Shown: in pieces, positions 1 through 8,983 of the stretch
Position numbering within the stretch: position 1 is the first letter of the stretch
Layout: every line of letters starts with the position of its first letter
Assembly: GCA_900466475.1 (NCBI GenBank)
Contig: UBMI01000007.1
Span: 266,569 to 330,568, forward strand
Length of the DNA: 64,000 nucleotides
Direction: 5' to 3'
Source of the DNA: Hyphomicrobiales bacterium
Lineage (GTDB): Bacteria > Pseudomonadota > Alphaproteobacteria > Rhizobiales > Rhizobiaceae
Notes under the pieces: model-generated
What the model was told of the DNA's origin: nothing
The model's database searches: none
What the model saw: the letters and a program-made list of their open reading frames with translations, nothing else
Made by a program: the position numbers and the translations under genes

Positions 1-831
1 CAGCAGACCATCGACAAGTCTGGCACCATCAGCATTCCTTATGCAGGCCGCGTTCCCGCTGCTGGCCGCATGAAGGAAGAAGTTGAACAAGATATTGAGG
101 ATAAGCTGGCGAGCCGTGCTATCGAGCCGCAGGTCGTTCTCACGACCACGACCAGCCGTTCCTCCGAAGTAGCCGTCGTCGGTGACGTCAACGACCCGCA
201 AAAGATCGTTCTTTCGCCGGCCGGCGATCGCATCCTGGATGCGATTTCTGAGGCTGGCGGTCTCACGACTCCGAATATCGAGACAAACGTGACGCTGCAG
301 CGTCGTGGCAAGACGGCGACCGTCGCTTACGAAACTCTGCTGAAGAACCCGGCCGAAAACATCTATCTCGCGCCGGGCGACACGGTCTCGGTCGAGCATG
401 AGCGCCGTACATTCATCGCTCTTGGCGCCTCCGGCACCAACAACCGCATCGACTTCGAGGATTCGAACCTGACCCTTGGCGAAGCCATGGCAAAGGCCGG
501 CGGCCTCCTCGACAGCCGCGCAGACCCGCGCGAAGTCGTGGTTTATCGCAAGGTCGACCGCAGCACTCTGCAGCGCCTGAGCATCGACACCAGCCGTTTC
601 AAGGGCAACGAGGTGCCGGTGATTTTCCGGGCAAACTTGCGTGATCCGGCGACCCTGTTCGCGGTTCAGGAGTTCCGCATGGCCGACAAGGACGTCCTGT
701 ACGTCTCCAACGCCAAGACTGTTGAACTCGTGAAGTTCCTGGACATCCTGAACTCGGTTACATCTACGGTCAGAGGCGTTTCTAACGATGCTCTCGATAC
801 CCGCGATGCAATCCAAGATCTTGGGGATTAA
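1..831 (+). CDS. Polysaccharide export outer-membrane protein, 5' truncated
   Basis: The reading frame is open from the first base, so the N-terminus lies outside the window; 276 residues are present. The visible start is the end of a Poly_export domain (IPYAGRVPAAG), followed by two SLBB-like repeats, one beginning near VAVVGDVNDP and one near RTFIALGASG. Proteins of this Wza/ExoF family form the periplasmic and outer-membrane channel through which EPS leaves the cell, working with a Wzc/ExoP partner, and such a partner lies at 3942. The signal peptide and any lipobox cannot be checked here. The family call is firm; equivalence to a particular Exo or Pss protein is not claimed. Confidence 0.85.
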   Translation, partial: QQTIDKSGTISIPYAGRVPAAGRMKEEVEQDIEDKLASRAIEPQVVLTTTTSRSSEVAVVGDVNDPQKIVLSPAGDRILDAISEAGGLTTPNIETNVTLQRRGKTATVAYETLLKNPAENIYLAPGDTVSVEHERRTFIALGASGTNNRIDFEDSNLTLGEAMAKAGGLLDSRADPREVVVYRKVDRSTLQRLSIDTSRFKGNEVPVIFRANLRDPATLFAVQEFRMADKDVLYVSNAKTVELVKFLDILNSVTSTVRGVSNDALDTRDAIQDLGD

Positions 832-924
832 ATATATTAAACGATACTTCGAGCGCCTGACATTGAACGGACTGGTGCTCATCGGAGTTTATGTTATAAG
901 CGCCGATATCTTTTGGAGGCTGGA

Positions 925-1605
925 ATGGTAAGGGCAGGGATAAATATATTGAAAGGTACGGCTGTATTCGCATTCGGCACTCTTTGCCTTGCGACGTCGT
1001 CCTTTGCAGGCAACTGCTTTTCAGGCCCGGGCGCGGCAAGCGGCTCTCAGATGGACGCCTTTAATGCAACGCCAGCCAGCATTCTCACGGGCAATCCGTC
1101 CGATAGCGTGCTTACTGGCTCGGTTCGCGATCTTGCGGCAACCGAAACGAACGTCACGGCAATGCTGCTGACGCTGGCAGCCAATCCTGCAACAACCGAT
1201 GCTCAGAGAGCAGCTATCGGCGCCGGCCTTGGGCGTGCCGTCAACGTTTGCCGTCCGCAGCACTCCGATCTTGCCGACGAGATTGCGGCAGCCGTGGCAG
1301 CAGCAATCGTCAGTAACCCTGCGCTTGGTAGCTTCCGCACAGCATTTGAAGCTTCGCTGACCAACCAGACCGCTGTTGCAGCACTCGGCGGCGTGGGCGC
1401 AGGCCCTGCAGGTGGCGGCGACATCAGCGGCCCTGGTGCGTCAGGCTTGGGTGGACCGGCTGATGGCACAGATGGTGGCGGCGCCGCGCAGGGCGGAGGC
1501 TCGCTCCAGACCAACGCTTCAGGAGTGGGTTCGCTCCGGACGGGCGCTTCAGGTGGGGGCAATTTTACGATCATCATCAACAACTCTGTTAGCGGCAGCA
1601 TTTAA
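925..1605 (+). CDS. Secreted glycine-rich protein of unknown function
   Basis: A 226-residue protein. The ATG at 925 is chosen over an upstream TTG at 913 because GGAGG lies five bases before it. The N-terminus is a clear Sec signal peptide with likely cleavage after SSFA, leaving GNCFSG. The middle third is alanine-rich and probably helical. Roughly residues 150-210 are glycine-rich with an imperfect repeat (GSLQTNASG / GSLRTGASG), and the C-terminus ends in a short hydrophobic NFTIIINN segment. No enzyme motif is visible. It sits 93 bases after the export-channel gene and may be co-transcribed with it, so a periplasmic or surface role in EPS export is possible but only inferred from position. 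Confidence 0.7.
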   Translation: MVRAGINILKGTAVFAFGTLCLATSSFAGNCFSGPGAASGSQMDAFNATPASILTGNPSDSVLTGSVRDLAATETNVTAMLLTLAANPATTDAQRAAIGAGLGRAVNVCRPQHSDLADEIAAAVAAAIVSNPALGSFRTAFEASLTNQTAVAALGGVGAGPAGGGDISGPGASGLGGPADGTDGGGAAQGGGSLQTNASGVGSLRTGASGGGNFTIIINNSVSGSI

Positions 1606-1636
1606 TCCGCTTTCAAAATTTGCGTAATTCTATCTA

Positions 1637-1665
1637 GAGAGGCCGTCCGGCCTCTCCTCTCCTTT
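1637..1665 (+). terminator. Stem-loop terminator candidate
   Basis: An 8-bp perfect stem (GAGAGGCC / GGCCTCTC) with a 4-base loop lies 32 bases after the secreted-protein gene. It is followed by a pyrimidine-rich CTCTCCTTTC stretch rather than a clean T run, so it may terminate transcription only partly. Confidence 0.5.
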
Positions 1666-1752
1666 CAACGTTTAAAGAAAAGCTCCTATATCGCGCGAGT
1701 CGTTGCCGGCAGTGGAGCCGATCGTTCCTGCAGCAGGTCGGACCGGTAGGAC

Positions 1753-2523
1753 ATGTCTCAGCGCGCCAAGGCAAGCGGACAAACGCGGCGAAGGGCCACG
1801 GCCCGGGTTGCGCTGTCAGTTCCCTCTCCCTTATCCGTCCTTTTTAGCCTGACAGTCATTGCGCTACTGGCCTTCGCCGTAGCCGATATCAGGCAGTCGG
1901 CACGCTTTGCCGATATCTTTCTTGTCGCCGAGAGACTTGAACAATCCGGTCAGATCAGCCCTGAAACGCTCGCAAGGACGGCAGCCGACACCGACACGAT
2001 CGTCTCCGGCGACTATTGCCGCTCGGATATCGTCATGGCAGGCACGACACTCGTGCTGAATAGACTGGATACGGCCAACGAGATCACGGGTTACGAAGCC
2101 TGGGCCAAGGCTGCAGACGATGCCGAACGATACATGCGCCATGCCGTCTCTTGCACGCCGAGCGATAGCAATCTTTGGCTCAGGCTTGCGATTGTTCGTG
2201 CCGTAATCGCTCAGGAGCCGAAAGCAATTTCCCGGTTGATGACGATGTCAGCACGGCTCGCTCCTTCGGACGAGCTTGCCCTTCTTGCCCGATTCTACTT
2301 TTGGAATCATCTGAACATAACGACGCTTGAAAATGCTCGAACCACGGTTGAGAGCGACGTCAGCCTTCTCTTAAGACTTGGGGATTCGCGGAAAGTCGCA
2401 CCGGCATTGACTGCAATCAGCCCCGCCCTCCTGCCCTACGTCAAGCAGGCCGTTGTCCAATTGCCGGCCAACAAGAAGGGTTCACTCACCTGGTTCGGCT
2501 TCGATCCTGACAAATTGCCGTAA
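1753..2523 (+). CDS. Membrane-anchored protein of unknown function in EPS locus
   Basis: A 256-residue protein with a basic N-terminus (about 25 residues rich in R and K), one transmembrane helix at roughly 27-46 (SVLFSLTVIALLAFAVA) and a helical remainder. The topology suggests an inner-membrane anchor with a periplasmic domain. That domain contains a Cys pair (near residues 93 and 137) and repeated Ala/Leu-rich helices that look TPR-like without a clear consensus. It follows the export protein and the glycine-rich secreted protein on the same strand. I do not recognise a characterised family; an accessory role in EPS assembly is inferred from location only. Confidence 0.65.
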   Translation: MSQRAKASGQTRRRATARVALSVPSPLSVLFSLTVIALLAFAVADIRQSARFADIFLVAERLEQSGQISPETLARTAADTDTIVSGDYCRSDIVMAGTTLVLNRLDTANEITGYEAWAKAADDAERYMRHAVSCTPSDSNLWLRLAIVRAVIAQEPKAISRLMTMSARLAPSDELALLARFYFWNHLNITTLENARTTVESDVSLLLRLGDSRKVAPALTAISPALLPYVKQAVVQLPANKKGSLTWFGFDPDKLP

Positions 2524-2537
2524 GGCAAACGGCCGCT

Positions 2538-3371
2538 TCAGCTTAGCACGACAGCTTGGCGGTTCACGATGCGCAGCACTGTCATCCTGCCAGTGGCGAA
2601 TGCGCCGGTGTCGATAGCGATCCGGCCATTGCCAAAAAACGGTCGAGCGACCGGCGTGTGACCATGCACTACCAGCAAGGGCAGTTCCGGACCTCGTGTC
2701 AGAAAGGGCTCACGAATCCACATTAAATCACTGTCCCTCTGCTCAGAGAGAGCGATACCCGGCCTGATCCCGGCATGCACGAAAACGATATCACCCACAG
2801 TGAGCATCGACGGCATCTCGGCTAATAATTTTTTATGGTGAGCCGGAACCGCATCATTTATTGCGCGCTCCGCTGCCCCATTGCTGCCATGCTTCAGCAA
2901 ATAGCCGACATCGATCCCGTATGATTTCAGGGTTTCCGAGCCGGCGAAGCGATACCAGCTCCGAAGCAGGTCCGGCTCCTCAAGCAATTGAAGAAACGCG
3001 TCGTCGTGATTACCGCATAAGGCGACTTGCTTTATGTTGGGTGGTGTTGGCTTGCCGAGGTGCTCAAGGACATCTTTAGAGGACACGCCACGATCTACGT
3101 AATCCCCAAGCATGACTATCAATGCCGTTCCCGTATACCTCGAAAAATCCTCGATTATCTTCTGCTTGGCCTCAAGAAGCTTGCCGTGACAGCCGTGTAT
3201 GTCACCGATAGCGTAAATGGCAGAAAAATCAGCCGGCTCGAAATGGAGCCTTTGTCGAGCCTGCTCGCGCACCAGAGGCAGCGGCTTGCCTTTGCCCATG
3301 AGCTTCTGAAACACCCCAAACAAAGTTGGGCTTATAAAGCTTTGATGGCGCTTCACATGAGAGTTCGACAT
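2538..3371 (-). CDS. Metallophosphoesterase, calcineurin-like (PrpA/ApaH-type)
   Basis: A 277-residue protein with the full set of calcineurin-like metal-binding motifs: GDIHG at 56-60, GDYVDRG at 89-95, GNHDD at 120-124, HAG at 199-201 and HGHTPV at 236-241. These ligands hold a two-metal centre that hydrolyses phosphoesters. The family includes bacterial Ser/Thr phosphatases and diadenosine tetraphosphatases; sequence alone does not tell them apart. It converges with the preceding gene (14-base gap). A protein phosphatase next to the BY-kinase at 3942 is an attractive pairing, but typical BY-kinase phosphatases are of other families, so this stays speculation. Confidence 0.85.
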   Translation of the reverse strand: MSNSHVKRHQSFISPTLFGVFQKLMGKGKPLPLVREQARQRLHFEPADFSAIYAIGDIHGCHGKLLEAKQKIIEDFSRYTGTALIVMLGDYVDRGVSSKDVLEHLGKPTPPNIKQVALCGNHDDAFLQLLEEPDLLRSWYRFAGSETLKSYGIDVGYLLKHGSNGAAERAINDAVPAHHKKLLAEMPSMLTVGDIVFVHAGIRPGIALSEQRDSDLMWIREPFLTRGPELPLLVVHGHTPVARPFFGNGRIAIDTGAFATGRMTVLRIVNRQAVVLS

Positions 3372-3941
3372 TCTATTTTGATCCTCGAGGCCCTGAAGTG
3401 CGCTCAGCCGCAGCTCGCGCGCATAAGACAGCCCCGCACCTTCCGCGAACTTCTGGCGCGCATTAACAAATAATTAAAAATATACCCACCAATAACGGAA
3501 GCATAATTCAATAAACACCACGGATTAAGCCGCCATACATCCATTTTTATCTCGAACATAAGCTCGATAACTCCAAAGATTTTCTTACGAATCGTTAAGA
3601 ATTAATGGATTCCGTTGACATCGGAGCGCTTTTCACCCATCAATACACACCTAATCTAGAGCCAGAGAGTGAGAAAAAGCTAAATTCCTCTCATAAATTT
3701 CATAAAGGTTGGGGTGTCACAGCGGCGTTGCCGGATGCTAAGATAGTCAGTGAAAATCACCGCAGCGCAAATATGGCGTCAATGCGGCCTGATGCAGATT
3801 GACGGTATCGATGCCGGGGCGCTTTGTCCCGGCTTGAGCTTAAACATTGATTGACGCCACTCGTTCATGTAGCGTGCGCCCACTTTCGCTTGGCTTCCTC
3901 GAAGCATTTGATTAAGCGCACCTACAGACCCTTTACCTAAT
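3372..3941. other. Intergenic region, divergent promoters, no gene seen
   Basis: About 570 bases between the divergent phosphoesterase and EPS kinase genes. The left part is AT-rich and holds a TTAA-N7-TTAA motif at 3463-3477. A 65-codon ORF at 3605-3802 has no good ribosome site and no protein-like character. The region probably carries promoters for both flanking genes; I cannot place them with confidence. Confidence 0.5.
3463..3477. promoter_or_regulatory. CtrA-like TTAA-N7-TTAA motif
   Basis: TTAACAAATAATTAA matches the spacing of the alphaproteobacterial CtrA box (TTAA-N7-TTAAC) but lacks the final C and lies in AT-rich DNA, so chance is a real alternative. It is about 90 bases upstream of the phosphoesterase start. 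Confidence 0.25.
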
Positions 3942-6242
3942 ATGACGCAACTTAATGGAGGTCTCGGATTGCTTTCGCCAGATAAGGTCCCGGCATACGC
4001 AAACGAAGAGTGGGAACACTCTGAGTCAAGAGACACTATCGACGTTGAAAAGCTGATCGCAATCGCCGGACGTCAATGGCGACCGGTTGCGATTGCAGCA
4101 ATTGCCTTCCTTGTATTAGGGATTGTTTACATCGTCACCGCAGTTCCAAAATATACTGCAGCGACGAGCGTACTCATTGACCGTGGCAACAGCGAGCTCC
4201 TGAGCCAACTTTCCAATGCCGGCGTTCCCGTAGAGGATGACGCATCGGTATTAAGCGAAGTCGAGCTGTTCAAGTCCGACACGATCAGCCTGGCCGTCAT
4301 AGACAAGCTAAAGTTGCTGGACAATCCGGCCTTTACCTCGCCGGACACCTCGCCAATCGCCATGCTTCGTTCGATGCTCAATTTCCGCAAATGGTTTGCG
4401 AGCGCGGATGTCGACGCCGATGATCTGGACGCCAAGCGACGGGCGGCATCTGACAAGATCGTTTCCAATATGGATGTCGAGCGCGTGGGACGCACATACG
4501 CTCTGTCCGTAAGCTACACCTCGACGTCGCCGGATCTCGCAGCAAAAATTGCGGGCGCAATCGCTGACGCCTACCTCGTGGACAAGCTGAACTCAAAATA
4601 CGAGGCGACGCGCCGCGCGAGCGACTGGCTGCAGGAACGCATCGACGAACTGCGGCAGAAGGCACTTGAATCGGACCTTGCGGTCCAGAAGTTCCGTACC
4701 GCGAAGGGGCTTGTCAGCACCGGCGGACAATACCAGCTTCTCAGCGACCAGCAGCTCTCTGAATTGACGACCCAGCTTATTACGGCCCAGGCCGAAACGG
4801 CAAAAGCCCAGGCGAAATATGAACGCGTCAAATCGATCATCGACAACAAGCGCACGGATGCGATCGTAACCGACGTTCTCGATAACTCCATTTCCAACGA
4901 CCTGCGCAAAAAGTATCTTGAAGCTTCGAAGATCGAGGCCGATATCTCGGCTCGCCTGGGACCGGATCATATTCAAGCCGTTCGTTTGCGGGGCGAAATG
5001 GCCGAATACCAGCGGCTGATGTTCGAAGAACTGAATCGTATTGCCGAAAGCTATCAGAGTGAGCTTCAGGTCGCCCAGAGCCGAGAAAAATCTCTTCAGG
5101 ACAGTGTTACGCAAGCGACCAGCGTAACGGCTGCCGCGGGAGAAACCCAGGTTCAACTGCGCGAGCTTGAGCGTACCGCCGATACGTATCGCAACCTTTA
5201 CCAGACCTTCCTGGCCCGCTTCCAGGAAGCAACTCAACAGCAGACCTTCCCCATCACGGAAGCGCGCGTCATCACCAGGCCGCAGGTACCTGTGTCTGCT
5301 AGCTCGCCAAAGAAGCCGCTCGTCCTTGCTCTTGCACTTGCGCTTGGTGCAGTCTTTGGCAGCGGCGTCGGTGCCTATCGAGAATTCCGTGACCGGTTCT
5401 TCCGAACCGGCGATCAGGTTCGCGATGTCCTGTCGCTGGAATATATCGGTCATGTTCCCGCTGTTGATGCGAAAGAAGCCGCCAACGGCGCCAACGATCT
5501 GGAGGCAGGCCGCGGACTGCAAACCGGCAACGGGATCACCAATTACGTGGTCAATCATCCGCTGTCGGCCTTCGCCGAGACGATGCGCAGCGCCAAAATC
5601 GCTGTCGACATGGAAAATCCGAGCTCGCGCAGCAAGGTTATCGGCGTCATCTCCAGCCTTCCGGGCGAAGGCAAGTCGACCATCGCCATCAACCTTGCGC
5701 AACTCTTGGCGATGCAAGGTTCACGCACACTGCTGATCGACGCCGACCTTCGCAATCCGGGTGCGACGCGCGCCATCGGCCGCCATGCGGAACAGGGCAT
5801 TCTGGAAGCATTGCTGGAAGGCCGGCCACTGAAGGACGTGCTGCTGCTCGACAGCAAGACCAAGCTCGCTTTCCTGCCGGCCGTGGTCAAGCGTCGCGTG
5901 CCGCACTCCTCTGACCTGCTTTCCTCATCCATCATGGTCAACATGCTGGATGAATTGAAGGCACATTTCGACTATATCGTTCTCGACCTGCCCCCGCTTG
6001 GCCCAGTCGTCGACGCCCGTGCGATCAGCCCGATGCTCGATGCTTCTCTGGCTGTCATCGAATGGGGCCGCACATCGCGGCGCGTCGTTCGCACGACCTT
6101 CGCGGTTCAACCTGAACTCATGCAGAAGTGCATCGGCGTGGTGCTGAACAAGGTCGATACGGAAAAGCTGAAGCTTTATCGTTCCTATGGTTCCGGCGAG
6201 TATTATTACAACCGCTACTCCGCCTACTATCACGAATCGTAA
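3942..6242 (+). CDS. EPS polysaccharide co-polymerase / tyrosine autokinase (ExoP/Wzc family)
   Basis: A 766-residue inner-membrane protein controlling EPS chain length and export. A Wzz domain begins after TM1 (about 47-68); a long coiled periplasmic region follows; TM2 lies near 458-478. The cytoplasmic BY-kinase domain shows Walker A (LPGEGKST, about 570), Walker A' (LLIDADLR, about 600) and Walker B (IVLDLPPL, about 680). The last 21 residues hold eight tyrosines, the usual autophosphorylation cluster. Length fits the ExoP family. The start is uncertain: the ATG at 3942 has no ribosome site, whereas an in-frame TTG at 3969 has GGAGG seven bases before it. It works with the export channel at position 1. 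Confidence 0.93.
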   Translation: MTQLNGGLGLLSPDKVPAYANEEWEHSESRDTIDVEKLIAIAGRQWRPVAIAAIAFLVLGIVYIVTAVPKYTAATSVLIDRGNSELLSQLSNAGVPVEDDASVLSEVELFKSDTISLAVIDKLKLLDNPAFTSPDTSPIAMLRSMLNFRKWFASADVDADDLDAKRRAASDKIVSNMDVERVGRTYALSVSYTSTSPDLAAKIAGAIADAYLVDKLNSKYEATRRASDWLQERIDELRQKALESDLAVQKFRTAKGLVSTGGQYQLLSDQQLSELTTQLITAQAETAKAQAKYERVKSIIDNKRTDAIVTDVLDNSISNDLRKKYLEASKIEADISARLGPDHIQAVRLRGEMAEYQRLMFEELNRIAESYQSELQVAQSREKSLQDSVTQATSVTAAAGETQVQLRELERTADTYRNLYQTFLARFQEATQQQTFPITEARVITRPQVPVSASSPKKPLVLALALALGAVFGSGVGAYREFRDRFFRTGDQVRDVLSLEYIGHVPAVDAKEAANGANDLEAGRGLQTGNGITNYVVNHPLSAFAETMRSAKIAVDMENPSSRSKVIGVISSLPGEGKSTIAINLAQLLAMQGSRTLLIDADLRNPGATRAIGRHAEQGILEALLEGRPLKDVLLLDSKTKLAFLPAVVKRRVPHSSDLLSSSIMVNMLDELKAHFDYIVLDLPPLGPVVDARAISPMLDASLAVIEWGRTSRRVVRTTFAVQPELMQKCIGVVLNKVDTEKLKLYRSYGSGEYYYNRYSAYYHES

Positions 6243-6273
6243 GAACACATTTCGAGCAGAGCCTGAAATGGAT

Positions 6274-6304
6274 TATGCGGCGAAATTCGCCGCATAATTT
6301 TTTT
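6274..6304 (+). terminator. Rho-independent terminator
   Basis: A perfect 10-bp stem (TTATGCGGCG / CGCCGCATAA) with a 5-base loop is followed by six T residues. It lies 31 bases after the EPS kinase stop codon and ends that transcript. Confidence 0.9.
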
Positions 6305-6306
6305 GC

Positions 6307-6915
6307 TCATGTCAGTTCCGAAAAGAAGCCGCCGATCGCCTCAATCTCATTGGGGCGGATGTCATGGCCTCCCGAATGCCATTCCGTCTGCACCTGTGCA
6401 TTCTGGCTCTCGAAATAGGCGGAGAGCGCTTCGGTCAACGCGACAGGTGAGATCGGATCGCGCTGACCTGCGGTAATCAATATTCTGCGGCCGCCAAGAT
6501 CGGGATTGGCGCGCGGTCGAAAAGGGATAAGCGGATGAAGCAGCGCCGCTGCGTCGAACAGGCCCTTCTCGATAAGCACGTTCGCCAGAATGTTGGCGCC
6601 ATTCGAAAATCCTAGTCCGAGAATCCTGGATGCACCATGCGTCGAGGCCAGATCCTGGACGTAACCACTCATCTTGTCCGTCGCCCGAGCGAGGTCAGCC
6701 ATGTCGTAGACACCCTCACCGGTTCGCCTGAAGAAGCGCGCCGCCCCATACTCGGATACGTCGCCGCGCGGCGAAACGATGGTCGCCTCCGGCAGCAATC
6801 GCCTGCCGAAATCGAAGAACTGATTCTCGTCACCCCCCGTCCCGTGAAGCACGAAGAGAATGGGCTTTCCGGGTGCACCGGCATGCAGCCGGTGCACATA
6901 TCCATTGTTCGTCAT
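6307..6915 (-). CDS. Alpha/beta-hydrolase, carboxylesterase (MhqD-like)
   Basis: A 202-residue dienelactone-hydrolase/phospholipase-type carboxylesterase. The oxyanion segment LHGTGGDE is at 23-30, the nucleophile elbow GFSNG at 102-106 (Ser104), the acid Asp153 in GQRDP and the catalytic His184 in GGHD. It lies 14 bases after a ring-cleaving dioxygenase-like gene, the same pairing as Bacillus mhqO/mhqD, which respond to quinones and other thiol-reactive electrophiles. The two are probably one operon. The physiological substrate is unknown, and nothing links it to EPS except position. Confidence 0.88.
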   Translation of the reverse strand: MTNNGYVHRLHAGAPGKPILFVLHGTGGDENQFFDFGRRLLPEATIVSPRGDVSEYGAARFFRRTGEGVYDMADLARATDKMSGYVQDLASTHGASRILGLGFSNGANILANVLIEKGLFDAAALLHPLIPFRPRANPDLGGRRILITAGQRDPISPVALTEALSAYFESQNAQVQTEWHSGGHDIRPNEIEAIGGFFSELT

Positions 6916-6929
6916 CGTTCTGTCTCCGC

Positions 6930-7862
6930 TTAGGCTTCGAGCGGCTGGAGATGCTGCTCGATAAGGGCACGCAGATGCGCATGCTGCTGTGGCAGCTTCA
7001 ATGCTTCGCCGAGGTGAGCCGTGTCCTCGTCGCGGTCAAAGCCGGGCTCGTTGGTGGCGATCTCGAACAGTACGCCGCCCGGCGTACGGAAATAGATTGC
7101 CCAGAAGTAATCGCGGTCGATGACCGGGGTGACCTGATAGCCCGTGTCCATCAGCGCCTTGCGCACTTCGAGTTGCTTCTCGCGGTTTTCGACGGCGAAA
7201 GCGACATGGTGGACGGAACCGGCGCCCGGAAGCGCACGGGCAATATTGGGCATGGTTTCAAGATCGACGAGATGCGCACCGTTCCCGCCGGGAATGGTGA
7301 GACGCTTGACGCCGTCGCGTTCTTCCTGAACTTCATAACCCATGAACTTCAGAAGTTCGGCCGTGGCACCGTCATCTCTCAGCCGCATGGCAACGGAGTG
7401 GAAGCCTCTGATGGCATGATCTTCGCTGACGCCACCGTGCGTCCATGGAGCACGAGCGTCATCCTTGACCTCGACAAGTGCGAAGCCGTCGCCATCGGGA
7501 CCAGCAAAACTCAGGCGTTTTTCACCAAAGGATTCATCCGTCTTCAAGCCAGTGACATTGAGCTTGGTCAGGCGATCGCTCCAGAAGCCCAGCGAGCCCT
7601 GCGGAACCGAGTAGACCGTGGTGCCGACTTCACCTGTGCCCGGACGCCCCTGCGCCATCTTCGGGAACGGGAAATAGGTCATGATCGTGCCCGGCGAACC
7701 GGTCTCGTCACCGTAGTAGAGGTGATAGACATCGGGAGCGTCGAAATTGACGGTCTTCTTGACGCGGCGCAGGCCCAGAGCATTGGTGAAGAACTGATTG
7801 TTGGTCCGGGCGTCCTCGGCCATCGATGTAACGTGGTGCAGACCCTTGATTTGATCGAGCAT
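6930..7862 (-). CDS. VOC-family ring-cleaving dioxygenase (MhqO-like)
   Basis: A 310-residue protein of two glyoxalase/bleomycin-resistance (VOC) modules. The first begins with GLHHVTSMA and the second contains VHHVAFAVE near residue 218 and LFEIATNEPG near 273, which supply the His/Glu ligands of a mononuclear metal. These are hallmarks of MhqO/LinE-type extradiol dioxygenases of the quinone-detoxification group. It is first in a two-gene operon with the carboxylesterase at 6307. A perfect 8-bp inverted repeat lies about 92 bases upstream. Family assignment is firm; aromatic substrate identity is inferred. Confidence 0.87.
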   Translation of the reverse strand: MLDQIKGLHHVTSMAEDARTNNQFFTNALGLRRVKKTVNFDAPDVYHLYYGDETGSPGTIMTYFPFPKMAQGRPGTGEVGTTVYSVPQGSLGFWSDRLTKLNVTGLKTDESFGEKRLSFAGPDGDGFALVEVKDDARAPWTHGGVSEDHAIRGFHSVAMRLRDDGATAELLKFMGYEVQEERDGVKRLTIPGGNGAHLVDLETMPNIARALPGAGSVHHVAFAVENREKQLEVRKALMDTGYQVTPVIDRDYFWAIYFRTPGGVLFEIATNEPGFDRDEDTAHLGEALKLPQQHAHLRALIEQHLQPLEA

Positions 7863-7953
7863 TTGAGACCTCTTTCTGCCCGCAACAGGCGGGCTTTCGA
7901 TGGGTCATAGATGAGCCTTTCGAGCCGGTTCTCATAGTCCGGCAAGCTGACAC

Positions 7954-7983
7954 GCATTGTCTCCATTTTGTGAACGACAATGC
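7954..7983. repeat. Operator-like inverted repeat upstream of mhqO-like gene
   Basis: GCATTGTC and GACAATGC form a perfect 8-bp inverted repeat around a 14-base spacer. It lies between the uracil-DNA glycosylase stop and the dioxygenase start, about 92 bases upstream of the latter. It could bind a dimeric repressor or act as a weak terminator for ung; there is no T run. Confidence 0.35.
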
Positions 7984-7991
7984 GGCAGCGT

Positions 7992-8684
7992 TCAAGGATT
8001 GACTGGAAGCTGCCAATCAATAGGTTCACGGCCATGCGACTGCAGAAACGCATTCGCCTTGGAGAAATGCCGCGATCCGAAAAAGCCGTTATGGGCGGAA
8101 AGCGGCGACGGATGCGGCGCCTTCAGCACCAGATGCCGCCTTGAATCGACAAAAGCCGCCTTCTTTTGGGCATAGGAGCCCCAGAGCATGAAAACGACGG
8201 CTTCACATTCGTCGTTCACCTTGCGGATGACCGCATCGGTGAAACGTTCCCAGCCTTTGCCCTGATGCGAGGCCGCCTGAGATTCCTCCACGGTCAGCAC
8301 ACTGTTGAGGAGAAGCACGCCCTGTTGGGCCCAATGTTCAAGGAAGCCGTGCCGCGCCGGCGAGATCCCCAGATCGGTCGCCATCTCCTTGTAGATATTG
8401 ACGAGTGATGGCGGAATACGCACGCCCGGGCGAACGCTGAAGCAGAGTCCATGAGCCTGGCCGATGCCGTGATAAGGATCTTGCCCAAGAATCACGACTT
8501 TAACCTTCGCAAGCGGCGTCAGATCCAGGGCGCGGAAATACTCCCCGCCTTTGGGGAAAATCTGTCTGCCAAGCTGCTTCTGCTCGACGAGAAAGATCTT
8601 GAGCTGCTGCATGTAGGGACTTGCAAACTCGCCCGCGAGCGCCGCTTTCCAACTCTCTTCAAGAGTGACTGACGTGTCGTTCAC
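7992..8684 (-). CDS. ung: Uracil-DNA glycosylase
   Basis: A 230-residue family 1 UDG that removes uracil from DNA and starts base-excision repair. The water-activating loop GQDPYH is at 67-72 (catalytic Asp69), the uracil-recognition strand LLLNSVLTVE near 124-133, and the DNA-intercalating motif HPSPLS at 191-196. Length and motifs are complete. It is a single gene on the minus strand, 129 bases upstream of the dioxygenase-hydrolase pair, and appears to be a housekeeping insert between the two parts of the EPS locus. Confidence 0.96.
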   Translation of the reverse strand: MNDTSVTLEESWKAALAGEFASPYMQQLKIFLVEQKQLGRQIFPKGGEYFRALDLTPLAKVKVVILGQDPYHGIGQAHGLCFSVRPGVRIPPSLVNIYKEMATDLGISPARHGFLEHWAQQGVLLLNSVLTVEESQAASHQGKGWERFTDAVIRKVNDECEAVVFMLWGSYAQKKAAFVDSRRHLVLKAPHPSPLSAHNGFFGSRHFSKANAFLQSHGREPIDWQLPVNP

Positions 8685-8983
8685 GACGCAAACCTCCCGG
8701 ATCGATGCAACCCATGTACGAAAGCCGTTTTAGCAAAATTACCCAGAGCCACAATACGCGACGGCTGTGACGCTATGCCTTGCTATCTCGCAGATGCGAA
8801 GAGAGCTTGGATTGTCATAAATTGGAAATTCTCCACCATTACCAAAAGTGCTGGTAACGATACGCAAATGATGGCAATACTTTGCTATGCCGTCTGCCGT
8901 TTTAACTATGCCCTAATTTTGCTGTTTACCCAAGCAAATCAGCACAGTAGAAATCGGTTGTTCACAGCGCGAGGGTGTTTCGC

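Noticed and set aside
3605..3802. 65-codon ORF before the EPS kinase
   Set aside because: No ribosome site, no motif, and low-complexity composition in a promoter region.
4593..5717. 374-codon open frame opposite the EPS kinase
   Set aside because: Shadow of a high-GC gene; the plus-strand frame carries all kinase motifs.
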